A stretch of 61,076 nucleotides of DNA from an uncultured Christensenellaceae bacterium (lineage in GTDB: Bacteria; Bacillota; Clostridia; Christensenellales; Christensenellaceae): NCBI GenBank assembly GCA_934555865.1, contig CAKTFI010000004.1, positions 1-61,076 on the forward strand. Direction: 5' to 3'. The translations under genes and the position numbers were made by a program. The notes beneath the pieces are model-generated. The model was not told the origin of the DNA. It saw nothing but the letters and a program-made list of their open reading frames with translations, and searched no databases. Position 1 is the first letter of the stretch; each line of letters begins with the position of its first letter. Shown here piece after piece: positions 36,636 through 44,183 of the stretch.

Positions 36636-37652
36636 TCAAAGCAGAGCGGCCCGCTCCCGCCGAAAGGCCTCCGCCTCTTCCTCGCTATATACCGCCACGC
36701 CCGCACGGCGCAGCGCCTCGGCCGTGAGGCCCTCTCCCGCACGGAGCGTGCCTGAAAACGCGCCGTCATAGACGCGCCGCACGCCGCAGGCCGGGCTCTT
36801 TTCCTTCAAAATCGCCGCACGGCACCCGTGCTCCCCCGCCAGGCGCACCGCCTCCGCCGCCCCGCGCCGGTAGGCTGCCGTGACATCTGCCCCGGCCGCG
36901 GTATACACGCCGTCTCCCCGCCGCTCCGCCGGGGGGCGCGGGGTGGAGAGGCCGCCCAGCTGTTCCGGGCACACGGGCACGAGGGCAAATTCCCCTGCCA
37001 GCGCCTGCACCGCGGCGCAGGGCTTGGCGCGGCCGTCATAGCGGCAGGGGACGCCGAGCAGGCAGGCGCTCACGAGCAATGCTTCCTTGGCCGCCCCCGG
37101 CTGCCAGCCGAGCAGCAGGCTGTCGTATGTCCTGCCGCCCCGCTCCTCCCGCCTGGGCAGGAGGCCCAGCGGGCGAAACCCCGCCTTGGTGTAGCAGCGG
37201 AGGGCGCGCGCGTTGTCCGCCCGCGGGTCGAGGAGCACGATGTCCGCCCCGGCCTGCCGCGCAAGATAGTGGCACAGCGCGTCGAGCACCCGGCTGCCCA
37301 CACCCCGCCCCCCATGCGCCGGGTCTACCAACAGGTCGACGGCATAGGGGTGGGCAAAGTCGGCGAGGTCGGCCGCCCCCGCATACTCCGCCGCATCCGC
37401 CACGGGGTAGAATTGCACATAGCCCACAGGCGTCCCTCCCATCTCCACCACGCAGGGTACGACCGGGCTTTCGCCCCGCGCGCGCGGGCCGTATTTTGCC
37501 CGCACCGCCTCCACGGTCACGCTTCCGTCCACGCCCTTGTACCATTCTGCGATGCGCGGGTCGGCGAGCCAGGCGGCGAGATGCGCATAGTCCGCCGGGC
37601 TGTCATCCATCCGCCGCAGAGAAAGCTCCCCCGTCCGCCAAAGTTCCTGCAT
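36636..37652 (-). CDS. Fusion of an AAC(6')-like GNAT acetyltransferase and a DUF523/TudS desulfurase domain
   Basis: This 338-residue protein has two clear domains. Residues about 8-182 resemble aminoglycoside 6'-N-acetyltransferases: an LAAWLADPRIAEWY opening, VGYVQFY, the acetyl-CoA loop GGRGVGSRVLD at about 114-124, and LLDPRADNARALRCYTKAGF, much like AAC(6')-Ie. Residues about 191-320 are DUF523/TudS: LVSACLLGVPCRYDG, PVCPEQLGG and SPACG, retaining the three cysteines C197, C228 and C289 that hold the [4Fe-4S] cluster in TudS thiouracil desulfurases. GAGGAGGAAG precedes the start. TudS is usually alone or joined to DUF1722; this pairing is unusual to my knowledge. Confidence 0.85.
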   Translation of the reverse strand: MQELWRTGELSLRRMDDSPADYAHLAAWLADPRIAEWYKGVDGSVTVEAVRAKYGPRARGESPVVPCVVEMGGTPVGYVQFYPVADAAEYAGAADLADFAHPYAVDLLVDPAHGGRGVGSRVLDALCHYLARQAGADIVLLDPRADNARALRCYTKAGFRPLGLLPRREERGGRTYDSLLLGWQPGAAKEALLVSACLLGVPCRYDGRAKPCAAVQALAGEFALVPVCPEQLGGLSTPRPPAERRGDGVYTAAGADVTAAYRRGAAEAVRLAGEHGCRAAILKEKSPACGVRRVYDGAFSGTLRAGEGLTAEALRRAGVAVYSEEEAEAFRRERAALL

Positions 37653-37711
37653 CTTTCTTCCTCCTCTGCCTTCTTTCTTTCATTGTCGCACAGGCGGCGG
37701 GCGAAGGCAAC

Positions 37712-37741
37712 AAAAAAACGGGCCGCTGGAGCGGTCCGTTT
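37712..37741 (-). terminator. yitT-like gene terminator
   Basis: On the minus strand CGGACCGC pairs with GCGGCCCG (one G-T pair), followed by T7. It starts 4 bases past the stop and isolates the fusion gene from the upstream operon. Confidence 0.78.
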
Positions 37742-37745
37742 CTGT

Positions 37746-38612
37746 TTAGTTGAAGCCGCGGAATCCCTTGCCGATGATCTCGCTGCTGTTGGTGATCGCG
37801 ATGAAGGCGTGCGGCTCGTGCTGCCGCACGAAGTTCCGAAGCTGCACGGCCTGTCCGCGCTTCATAACCGTGAGGATGACCGTCTTGGGCATGTGGCTAT
37901 AGGAGCCTTCCGCCGCGAAGGTCGTCGCGCCGCGGTGCAGCGTGTGCTGAATGAAGTCGCAGATCGGCGCGGGGTCGCTGCAGATGATCGTGAGGTACTT
38001 GCACAGGTTGATATTTTCGATCACGCCGTCGATGACGAGCGACTTGGCCATCAGCCCGCAGAAGGAAAACAGCCCCGTCTGGATGTCATAGATGAAGCAG
38101 GCCGCGATCGTGATCGTGAGATCGACGAGGAACAGGGCGGAGCCGATGTTCATCGTCGTGTACTTGCGCAGGATCATTGCGAGGATATCCGTCCCGCCGC
38201 TGGAGGCGCCCATGTTGAACAGGATCGCAGAGCCAAGCGCCGGGAGCACGATGGCGAAGATGAGCTCCAGCACCGGCTGCGTCGTGAGCGGGACGTCCAT
38301 GGGGAACAGCTTTTCCAAGAGGCTCAGCGCGGCGGACATGAGCACGCTCACATACACCGTCTTGAACCCAAAGCCCTTGCCCAGAAACAGGAAGCCCACG
38401 ACCAAGAGCGCCATGTTGATGACGAAGGTGATCGTCCCGGCCGGGATGCCAAACGCCCCCGAAAGCAGGATGGCGATGCCCGTCACCCCGCCGAACGAGA
38501 AGTGATTCGGGAATTTGAACACATAGATGCCCAGCACCATGATGAGCGTTGCCAGTGTGAGCATGGCGTATTCCCGCACCGCCGCCCAGACTTTCTTTTG
38601 TTGTTGATCCAT
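37746..38612 (-). CDS. YitT-family membrane protein
   Basis: This 288-residue protein has about five or six transmembrane segments in residues 15-200 (YitT/DUF161), including the conserved FSFGGVTGIAILLS and GASSGGTDILA. A soluble C-terminal DUF2179 domain (about 205-285) follows. YitT proteins are widespread in Firmicutes and their function is not established. The start lacks a strong ribosome binding site. It is 18 bases downstream of ddh and likely co-transcribed. Confidence 0.9.
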   Translation of the reverse strand: MDQQQKKVWAAVREYAMLTLATLIMVLGIYVFKFPNHFSFGGVTGIAILLSGAFGIPAGTITFVINMALLVVGFLFLGKGFGFKTVYVSVLMSAALSLLEKLFPMDVPLTTQPVLELIFAIVLPALGSAILFNMGASSGGTDILAMILRKYTTMNIGSALFLVDLTITIAACFIYDIQTGLFSFCGLMAKSLVIDGVIENINLCKYLTIICSDPAPICDFIQHTLHRGATTFAAEGSYSHMPKTVILTVMKRGQAVQLRNFVRQHEPHAFIAITNSSEIIGKGFRGFN

Positions 38613-38630
38613 ATCCCAAAAAACCTTGCC

Positions 38631-39611
38631 TTAGAGCATCTTTGCGCGGAGCTGCTCGCCGGACAGCGGGCTTAGAAGCGCGGGTGCGATGTCGAACACC
38701 GTCTTGCAGCCGGCTTCCCCGGCCGCGGCCAGGCGATACACCGCGCGCGCATAGGCGACGATGACCGAGGCCGTGAATTCCGGGTTGGAGTCCAGCTTGA
38801 GGCTGTATTCGATGACGGCGTTGTTCTGCCCGGATAGACCGGTCTTGCCGCTGCGGATGACGAAGCCGCCGTGGTTGATGCGGCTGTGGTCGCGCTGGAG
38901 CTCCTCGGCGGAGATGAAATGCACCGTCGTGTCATAGTCCGCGAAGTAGTTGGGCATTTCCTTGATTTCCTTTTCGATTTTGGCCGCGTCCGCGCCTTCC
39001 TTCAGCACGACATAGCATTCGCGCGTATGCTTCTGCCGCGTGGAAAGTTCCGGGCAGGAACCAGACCGCACGGCCTCGAGCGCCGCCTCGACCGGCACGG
39101 TGTACTGCTTGGCGTCGGCCACGCCCTCGATGCGGCGGATGGCGTCGGAATGCCCCTGGCTCACGCCGCGCCCCCAGAAGGTATAATCCGCCCCGTCGGG
39201 CAGCACGGCGTTCGCGTACAGCCGGTTGAGCGAGAACATGCCCGGGTCCCAGCCGACCGAGATCATCGCGGTGTGGCCGGACTTCTTCGCCGCCGCGTCC
39301 ACCGCCGCGAAATGTTCCGGGATGTGCGCGTGCGTGTCAAAGCTGTCCACGACATGGAACAGCTCCGCCATCGCGGGCGTCTGCACGGGCAGATCAGTCG
39401 CGCTCCCGCCGCAGAGGATGAGCACATCCACCTCCCCCGCGTGCGCCGCCGCGTCCGCCGCCGCATAGACGGGCACGCCCGGGGTCGCGATCTTTAGTTT
39501 CGCGGGGTCGCGCCGCGTGAACACTGCACGAAGCTCCATATCTTTGTTCTGCCGGATCGCGCTCTCCACGCCCCGGCCGAGATTGCCATATCCAAAAATT
39601 CCGATTCGCAT
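38631..39611 (-). CDS. ddh: meso-Diaminopimelate dehydrogenase
   Basis: This 326-residue NADPH-dependent enzyme converts tetrahydrodipicolinate to meso-diaminopimelate in one step, the dehydrogenase variant of lysine/DAP synthesis. The Rossmann motif IGIFGYGNLGRGV is at 3-15. The substrate region includes SVGWDPGMFSLNRLY and WGRGVSQGHSDAIRRI, both typical of the family. AAGGAG precedes ATG 39611. It supplies DAP for peptidoglycan and lysine. Confidence 0.94.
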   Translation of the reverse strand: MRIGIFGYGNLGRGVESAIRQNKDMELRAVFTRRDPAKLKIATPGVPVYAAADAAAHAGEVDVLILCGGSATDLPVQTPAMAELFHVVDSFDTHAHIPEHFAAVDAAAKKSGHTAMISVGWDPGMFSLNRLYANAVLPDGADYTFWGRGVSQGHSDAIRRIEGVADAKQYTVPVEAALEAVRSGSCPELSTRQKHTRECYVVLKEGADAAKIEKEIKEMPNYFADYDTTVHFISAEELQRDHSRINHGGFVIRSGKTGLSGQNNAVIEYSLKLDSNPEFTASVIVAYARAVYRLAAAGEAGCKTVFDIAPALLSPLSGEQLRAKML

Positions 39612-39723
39612 ACGATCACTCCTTACCTGCCGCGTTCCCGCGGCAAATGATTCAGAGCTATTTTATCCCATCCGGCGGCAATATGCCATCCCTCCCGGGC
39701 AAAAAGCTGTAAATTTTTCTTCC

Positions 39724-39752
39724 AAAAAAGGGGGGCTGCCCGGCAGTCCCCC
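39724..39752 (-). terminator. Terminator of the coiled-coil microprotein gene
   Basis: GGGGGACT and AGCCCCCC pair on the minus strand, followed by T6. It is 6 bases past the stop. Confidence 0.8.
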
Positions 39753-39757
39753 TCCCT

Positions 39758-39949
39758 TCATTTTTCGCCCCGCTGTTCCAACAGCAAGTACGCTTCCTCG
39801 AGCGCGCCCTGCACGGCGATGAGGTCGCGCGTCATGTGGTGCGCCTCGCCCTGCAATTTTTCCGCCCGCTCGGCCAGATCTGCCGCCTGCGCGCTCAGGC
39901 GCACAATGCGCTCGCGCAGCCACTCTTCAAAGTTTTCCGTTTCCTGCAT
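39758..39949 (-). CDS. 63-residue predicted coiled-coil protein, function unknown
   Basis: From ATG 39949 (GGGGG ribosome binding site) the product is 63 residues, almost entirely helical in appearance, with heptad-like spacing of leucine and alanine from WLRERIVRLSAQAADLAERA onward. It has no cysteine, signal or membrane segment. It has its own promoter and terminator, and is divergent from the XRE regulator across an operator-like palindrome. The start could be 14 codons upstream, but that would cover the promoter's leader. No family was recognised. Confidence 0.65.
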   Translation of the reverse strand: MQETENFEEWLRERIVRLSAQAADLAERAEKLQGEAHHMTRDLIAVQGALEEAYLLLEQRGEK

Positions 39950-39990
39950 CTCTCTACCCCCGTTTTCCCAAGTCGCTTGCCTTCCCCTCA

Positions 39991-40019
39991 ATTTTAAGGG
40001 AATTTGACTTAAAAATCAA
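39991..40019 (-). promoter_or_regulatory. Promoter of the coiled-coil microprotein gene
   Basis: The minus strand reads TTGATT (40019-40014), 17 bases, TAAAAT (39996-39991), a strong sigma-A match. It overlaps the rightward promoter of the XRE gene. Confidence 0.7.
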
Positions 40020-40030
40020 TAAGGGATAAT
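40004..40030 (+). promoter_or_regulatory. Candidate promoter of the XRE regulator gene
   Basis: TTGACT (40004-40009), a short 15-base spacer, GATAAT (40025-40030). The -10 lies inside the palindrome at 40021-40035. Confidence 0.5.
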
Positions 40031-40035
40031 CCCTT
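40021..40035. promoter_or_regulatory. Palindromic operator candidate
   Basis: AAGGGATAATCCCTT is a perfect 15-base palindrome. A further AAGGGA half-site is at 39996-40001, and GGGATAA/TTATCCC forms an overlapping inverted repeat (40023-40040). These lie on both divergent promoters and are the natural binding site for the adjacent XRE protein. Confidence 0.6.
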
Positions 40036-40081
40036 ATCCCATAATAATAACCATTACGCCCCTAAGGAGGAATGTCCAGCC

Positions 40082-40309
40082 ATGTTTCCGCGCATCCGCA
40101 ACCTGCGGGAGGACCGCGACCTGACGCAGGCGCAGCTCGCCGCGTACCTGCACATCCATCAAACCACCTATTCCGACTATGAGCTGGGCAATTTGAACAT
40201 CCCCGCGCCCGTGCTCATCCGCCTTGCGGACTATTACACGACCAGTGTCGACTACCTGCTCGGCCGCACGGACGAATGCCGCCCCTACCCGCCCTGCCGC
40301 AGGAAGTGA
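40082..40309 (+). CDS. XRE-family transcriptional regulator
   Basis: This 75-residue protein is a single helix-turn-helix domain of the Cro/CI type: LREDRDLTQAQLAAYLHIHQ at 8-27, with TTYSDYELG as recognition helix, and the ending YYTTSVDYLLGRTD typical of small Firmicutes repressors. AAGGAGG lies 11 bases before ATG 40082. It is divergent from the coiled-coil gene and probably represses its own promoter. Confidence 0.9.
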   Translation: MFPRIRNLREDRDLTQAQLAAYLHIHQTTYSDYELGNLNIPAPVLIRLADYYTTSVDYLLGRTDECRPYPPCRRK

Positions 40310-40617
40310 ACAGGCTGTAAGGCCGCCCGCCAAGGCTCGCATCGGAGCATGCGCGGAAAGCATGGGCATTCTCCCTCAGAAAAAACCTTGCAGCATCCCT
40401 CCCCGCAAATCTGTGCAACACGCCCATGGGCAAATTCCACCCCCGCGGGGCTTTCCCGGAAAATTTCATTCCCGCGCAGCCTGCCTTTTTCGGGAAAGGA
40501 CTTCCTGCCGCAGCCCACGCAGAAACATGTGCAAGCAAATCAGGGGGGATTTCCCCAACCTTCCCACCAAAAACCGTCTGCCGCGGCACGCGCCAAGAAG
40601 CCGCAAAAATCGCCCAC
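40310..40617. other. Intergenic region after the XRE gene, no gene seen
   Basis: About 300 bases of low-complexity C/G-rich sequence carry short recurring words such as TTTCCCGGAAAAT and TCGGGAAAGGA. No ribosome-binding-site-linked frame and no rightward terminator for the XRE gene were identified. Confidence 0.45.
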
Positions 40618-40644
40618 AAAAAAAGGACCCGCCAAGGCAGGTCC
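40618..40644 (-). terminator. liv operon terminator
   Basis: On the minus strand GGACC pairs with GGTCC (extended by TGCC/GCG), followed by T7, about 25 bases past the livF stop. Confidence 0.78.
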
Positions 40645-40668
40645 TTTCGTTTTATTCCGTTTTTTCGC

Positions 40669-41373
40669 TCAGCCGCCGAGGTACGCCTTTTTGATGGCGT
40701 CGCTCTTGGCGAGCTCGCTCCCGGTACCGGACAGCGTGATGCGGCCGGATTCCAACACATAGGCGCGGTCGGCTACCTTGAGCGCCATTTCCGCGTTCTG
40801 CTCGACGAGCAGGATGGTCGTGCCCGCCTTGTGCAGCTCGCGCACGATGTCAAAGATCTGCCCCACGAGGATGGGGGCGAGGCCCATGGACGGCTCGTCC
40901 AGCATGAGCAGCTTGGGTGCGGAGATGAGCGCGCGGCCCATGGCCAGCATCTGCTGCTCGCCGCCGGACAGTGTCCCGGCGATCTGGTTGCGGCGCTCCT
41001 TGAGGCGCGGGAAGCGGGCAAACACATCCTGCACGCGCGCCTCCGTCGCCTTGCCCGCGGTGTATCCGCCCATTTGCAGGTTTTCCTCCACCGTCATGGC
41101 GAGGAAGATGCGCCGGCCCTCGGGCACATGCGCGAGCCCGCGACCGACGAGGCGGTAGGCCTCCTCGTGGCCGATCTCCTGATCCAAAAAGCGGATGCTG
41201 CCGGTGCGCGACCGGAGCAGGCCGGAAATGGTCTTTAGGGCCGTGGACTTGCCCGCGCCGTTGCTCCCGATGAGCGAGACGATCTCGCCCTCGTTCACTT
41301 CAAACGAGACATCCTTGATGGCGTGGATCTGCCCATAGTATACATTGATGTTTTCAACAGTCAGCATGGACAT
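40669..41373 (-). CDS. livF: Branched-chain amino acid ABC transporter ATP-binding protein LivF
   Basis: This 234-residue ATPase has Walker A GSNGAGKST at about 36-44, signature LSGGEQQM and Walker B LLMLDEPSMGLAP. The LivF-typical HVPEGRRIF is present. With LivG it powers import through LivHM. AAGGAG overlaps the livG end, and the gap is 3 bases. Confidence 0.96.
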   Translation of the reverse strand: MSMLTVENINVYYGQIHAIKDVSFEVNEGEIVSLIGSNGAGKSTALKTISGLLRSRTGSIRFLDQEIGHEEAYRLVGRGLAHVPEGRRIFLAMTVEENLQMGGYTAGKATEARVQDVFARFPRLKERRNQIAGTLSGGEQQMLAMGRALISAPKLLMLDEPSMGLAPILVGQIFDIVRELHKAGTTILLVEQNAEMALKVADRAYVLESGRITLSGTGSELAKSDAIKKAYLGG

Positions 41374-41376
41374 GGC

Positions 41377-42213
41377 TTATTCTCCTTTGTTGCCGAGGTA
41401 GGCCTCGATGACGACGGGGTTCTGCTTGATCTCGTCCGGCGTGCCCTTGGCAATGACCTTGCCGTAGTTGAGCACGCAGATGCCCTCGCAGATGTTCATG
41501 ACGAGGTTCATGTCGTGCTCGATGAGCAGGATGGCGATCTGGAACTCGTCGCGGATCTTGCGGATGTTGTCCATGAGCTCCACCGTTTCGGAGGGGTTCA
41601 TGCCGGCCGCCGGTTCGTCCAACAGGAGGATGCCCGGCTCGGTCGCGAGCGCGCGCACGATCTCCAACCGGCGCTGCGCGCCGTAGGGGAGGCTCCCCGC
41701 CGCCTCGTCCGCGTGGTCGGCCATGTGGAACACATCCAGAAGCTCCTTGGCCCGCGCGTCCGCCGCGCGTTCCGCCTTGGCGTAGCCAAAGGCATGCGTG
41801 ACCGAGGAAAAGAAGCTCTCGCGGATGTGGTTGTGCAGCCCGACCTTGACATTGTCCAGCACCGACATGTTGGAAAACAGGCGGATGTTCTGGAAGGTGC
41901 GGGCGATGCCCATGGCGTTGACCTGCGCGGTGGACTTGCCCGCCGTGTTCACGCCGTCGAGCAGGATCGCGCCGCGCGTCGGCTGATACACATTGGTGAG
42001 CAGGTTGAACACCGTCGTCTTGCCCGCGCCGTTCGGGCCGATGAGCCCGGCGATCTCCGTCCGGCCGATGAGCAGCGAGAAGTCGTCCACCGCCGTGAGG
42101 CCGCCGAAGTCGATGCCCAGATGCCGGACATCCAAAATGGGTTTCTTATTGACATCCCGCTCCGGCACAATCGCGTCGCTCGGGAAAGGGACCATTTTCG
42201 TCTTGTGCAGCAT
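41377..42213 (-). CDS. livG: Branched-chain amino acid ABC transporter ATP-binding protein LivG
   Basis: This 278-residue ATPase contains Walker A GPNGAGKTT, the LivG motif GIARTFQNIRLF, and Walker B ILLLDEPAAGMNP. The ABC signature is replaced by LPYGAQRRLE, as normal for LivG. An N-terminal extension of about 25 residues precedes the domain. GAGGAGG precedes ATG 42213, 2 bases after livM. Confidence 0.96.
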   Translation of the reverse strand: MLHKTKMVPFPSDAIVPERDVNKKPILDVRHLGIDFGGLTAVDDFSLLIGRTEIAGLIGPNGAGKTTVFNLLTNVYQPTRGAILLDGVNTAGKSTAQVNAMGIARTFQNIRLFSNMSVLDNVKVGLHNHIRESFFSSVTHAFGYAKAERAADARAKELLDVFHMADHADEAAGSLPYGAQRRLEIVRALATEPGILLLDEPAAGMNPSETVELMDNIRKIRDEFQIAILLIEHDMNLVMNICEGICVLNYGKVIAKGTPDEIKQNPVVIEAYLGNKGE

Positions 42214-42215
42214 GC

Positions 42216-43190
42216 TTACGCCTCCTCCCGGCCGCCGCGGCCGGCAAACAGTTTCTTGAGATTGCCCTTGAGCTTGGAAAACGCGGGCGATGCATTGAGA
42301 AGCATGATGGCGATGAGCACCAGGGCATAGATGAGCATGCGGTAATCGCTCATGAAGCGCAGCGCCTCGGGCAGGACGGTCATCACGACCGCGGCGATCA
42401 TGCTCCCGCGGATGCTGCCCATGCCGCCCAGCACGACGATGACCAGGATCTCGATCGACTTGTTATAGTCGAAGGTGCCCGCCGTCAGGATGGAGTAGTT
42501 GTGCCCATAGAGGACGCCGGCCACGCCCGCGAAGAACGCCGCCACGACAAACGCCAGCAGCTTATAGTAGCTCACATGGATGCCGCAGGACTCCGCCGCG
42601 ATCGTGTTGTCCCGCAGGGACATGATGGCGCGCCCCTGTTTGGAATTCACGAGGTTTAGGATGACGACGAGCGTGATCATCACGACGACGAAGGCCGCCG
42701 GGAAGGTCGCGTCCTGCGGCGTGCCCTTGAGGCCAGCCGCGCCGCCCGTGAAGTTCAGGTTGATGATGACGCTGCGGATGATCTCGCCGAAGGCCAATGT
42801 GACGATTGCGAGGTAGTCGCCTTTGAGGCGCAGCACCGGCACACCGACCAGCACGCCGAAGGCCGCCGCCACCAGGCCGCCCACCAGCATGGCCAGGGGG
42901 AAGCGCACAGCCGTGGGCAGGATCTCCTGCATATATAAGGAGAAGAGGCAGCCCGCATACGCGCCCACGGACATGAAGCCCGCGTGCCCGAGCGACAACT
43001 CGCCCAGGATGCCCACCACGAGGTTGAGCGAGGCGGCCAGCACGATGTTGATGCAGATCGGCACCAGCATGGACTGCAAATGCCGGCTGGCGTTGCCCGT
43101 GGCAATGAGCACCATCATGACCGCAAACGCGCCCAGTGCAATCGCATAGGTAATGTAGTTTTTAATGCTTGTTTTCTTGCGTTTCATCAT
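42216..43190 (-). CDS. livM: Branched-chain amino acid ABC transporter permease LivM
   Basis: This 324-residue membrane protein has about eight to ten transmembrane segments and the permease loop GEIIRSVIINLNFTGGAAGL plus the later conserved SLRDNTIAAESCGI. It pairs with LivH to form the channel. Its start overlaps the livH stop (ATGATGA). Confidence 0.95.
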   Translation of the reverse strand: MMKRKKTSIKNYITYAIALGAFAVMMVLIATGNASRHLQSMLVPICINIVLAASLNLVVGILGELSLGHAGFMSVGAYAGCLFSLYMQEILPTAVRFPLAMLVGGLVAAAFGVLVGVPVLRLKGDYLAIVTLAFGEIIRSVIINLNFTGGAAGLKGTPQDATFPAAFVVVMITLVVILNLVNSKQGRAIMSLRDNTIAAESCGIHVSYYKLLAFVVAAFFAGVAGVLYGHNYSILTAGTFDYNKSIEILVIVVLGGMGSIRGSMIAAVVMTVLPEALRFMSDYRMLIYALVLIAIMLLNASPAFSKLKGNLKKLFAGRGGREEA

Positions 43191-44062
43191 ACCTTCTCCT
43201 TGATCTTTTTGCCGAGAAGCCCCGTCGGCTTGAGCAATAGCACGACGATCAAAACGCCGAACACGATGGCGTCCGACAACTCGGTCGAGATATACGCCTT
43301 GGACAGGTTTTCGATGATGCCGAGTGCCAGCCCGCCGATCATTGCGCCCGGGATGGAGCCGATGCCGCCGAACACGGCCGCGACAAACGCCTTGATACCC
43401 GGCATAGACCCGGTGTACGGCCCGATGAAGCCATAGGTGCTGCCATAGAAGATGCCGGCCACCGCCGCGAGGGCCGAGCCGATGGCGAAGGTGACGGAGA
43501 TCGTCTTGTTGACGCTGATGCCCATGAGCTCTGCCGCGTCCTTGTCCTCAGAGACGGCGCGCATCGCCTTGCCCATGCGCGTCTTGCCGATGAACAGCGT
43601 GAGCGCCACCATGATGAGCGCGCTCACGGCAAGCGTAGCCAGGGCGTCGCCCTTAATGGTGAGCTCGCCCAGCTGTACGGGCGGAATGCTCACGACCTTC
43701 GGGAAGCTGTGCAGCCCCGACCCGAACACGAGCTGCGCCAGGCTCTGCAAAAGGTAGCTCACGCCGATGGCCGTGATGAGCACCGTAAGCGGCGGAGACT
43801 TGCGCAGCGGCTTATACGCGACGCGTTCGATGACCACGCCCAACAGGACGCAGACGAGGACGCTCAAAATCGCCCCCACCCAGGTGGGCAGGCCGCACAT
43901 GTTGACGCATACGATGACCGTGAATGCGCCTACCATTATAATATCGCCGTGGGCAAAGTTCAGCATCTTGGCAATGCCGTAGACCATGGTATAGCCGAGC
44001 GCAATGAGCGCATAGATGCTGCCCAAGCTGAGCCCGCTGATGAGATTGGAAAGAAAGTCCAT
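43187..44062 (-). CDS. livH: Branched-chain amino acid ABC transporter permease LivH
   Basis: This 291-residue membrane protein begins with the LivH hallmark LSLGSIYALIALGYTMVYGI followed by LNFAHGDIIMVGAF. The coupling loop contains MRAVSEDKDAAELMGI. ATG 44062 is chosen over a start 9 codons upstream because it opens the family N-terminus. It follows livJ after a 121-base gap with a hairpin. Confidence 0.95.
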   Translation of the reverse strand: MDFLSNLISGLSLGSIYALIALGYTMVYGIAKMLNFAHGDIIMVGAFTVIVCVNMCGLPTWVGAILSVLVCVLLGVVIERVAYKPLRKSPPLTVLITAIGVSYLLQSLAQLVFGSGLHSFPKVVSIPPVQLGELTIKGDALATLAVSALIMVALTLFIGKTRMGKAMRAVSEDKDAAELMGISVNKTISVTFAIGSALAAVAGIFYGSTYGFIGPYTGSMPGIKAFVAAVFGGIGSIPGAMIGGLALGIIENLSKAYISTELSDAIVFGVLIVVLLLKPTGLLGKKIKEKV

Positions 44063-44122
44063 ACGATTCTCCGTGTCTTCCCGGGGCATGCCCCGCGTCC
44101 AAAAATTTTACCAAATACAGAA

Positions 44123-44150
44123 GCGGAGCAAGGCAAGCGCCCTGCTCCGA
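44123..44150 (-). promoter_or_regulatory. Hairpin between livJ and livH
   Basis: CGGAGCA (44124-44130) pairs with TGCTCCG (44143-44149). Only weak T content follows on the minus strand, so it probably lets part of transcription through and stabilises the livJ mRNA end, giving more binding protein than permease. Confidence 0.5.
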
Positions 44151-44183
44151 GCGAAACTGTGTTACCTGTTTTCGCGATCTTCT

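Noticed and set aside
36636..37652. Treating the GNAT and DUF523 parts as two genes joined by a frame error
   Set aside because: The frame is continuous, the linker lacks a ribosome binding site and start codon for a second gene, and both domains keep their motifs; kept as a fusion with the error possibility noted.
36828..38675. 615-codon open frame opposite the fusion gene and yitT
   Set aside because: It spans two well-supported leftward genes and their terminator, and its sequence is arginine/histidine-rich without a recognisable domain.
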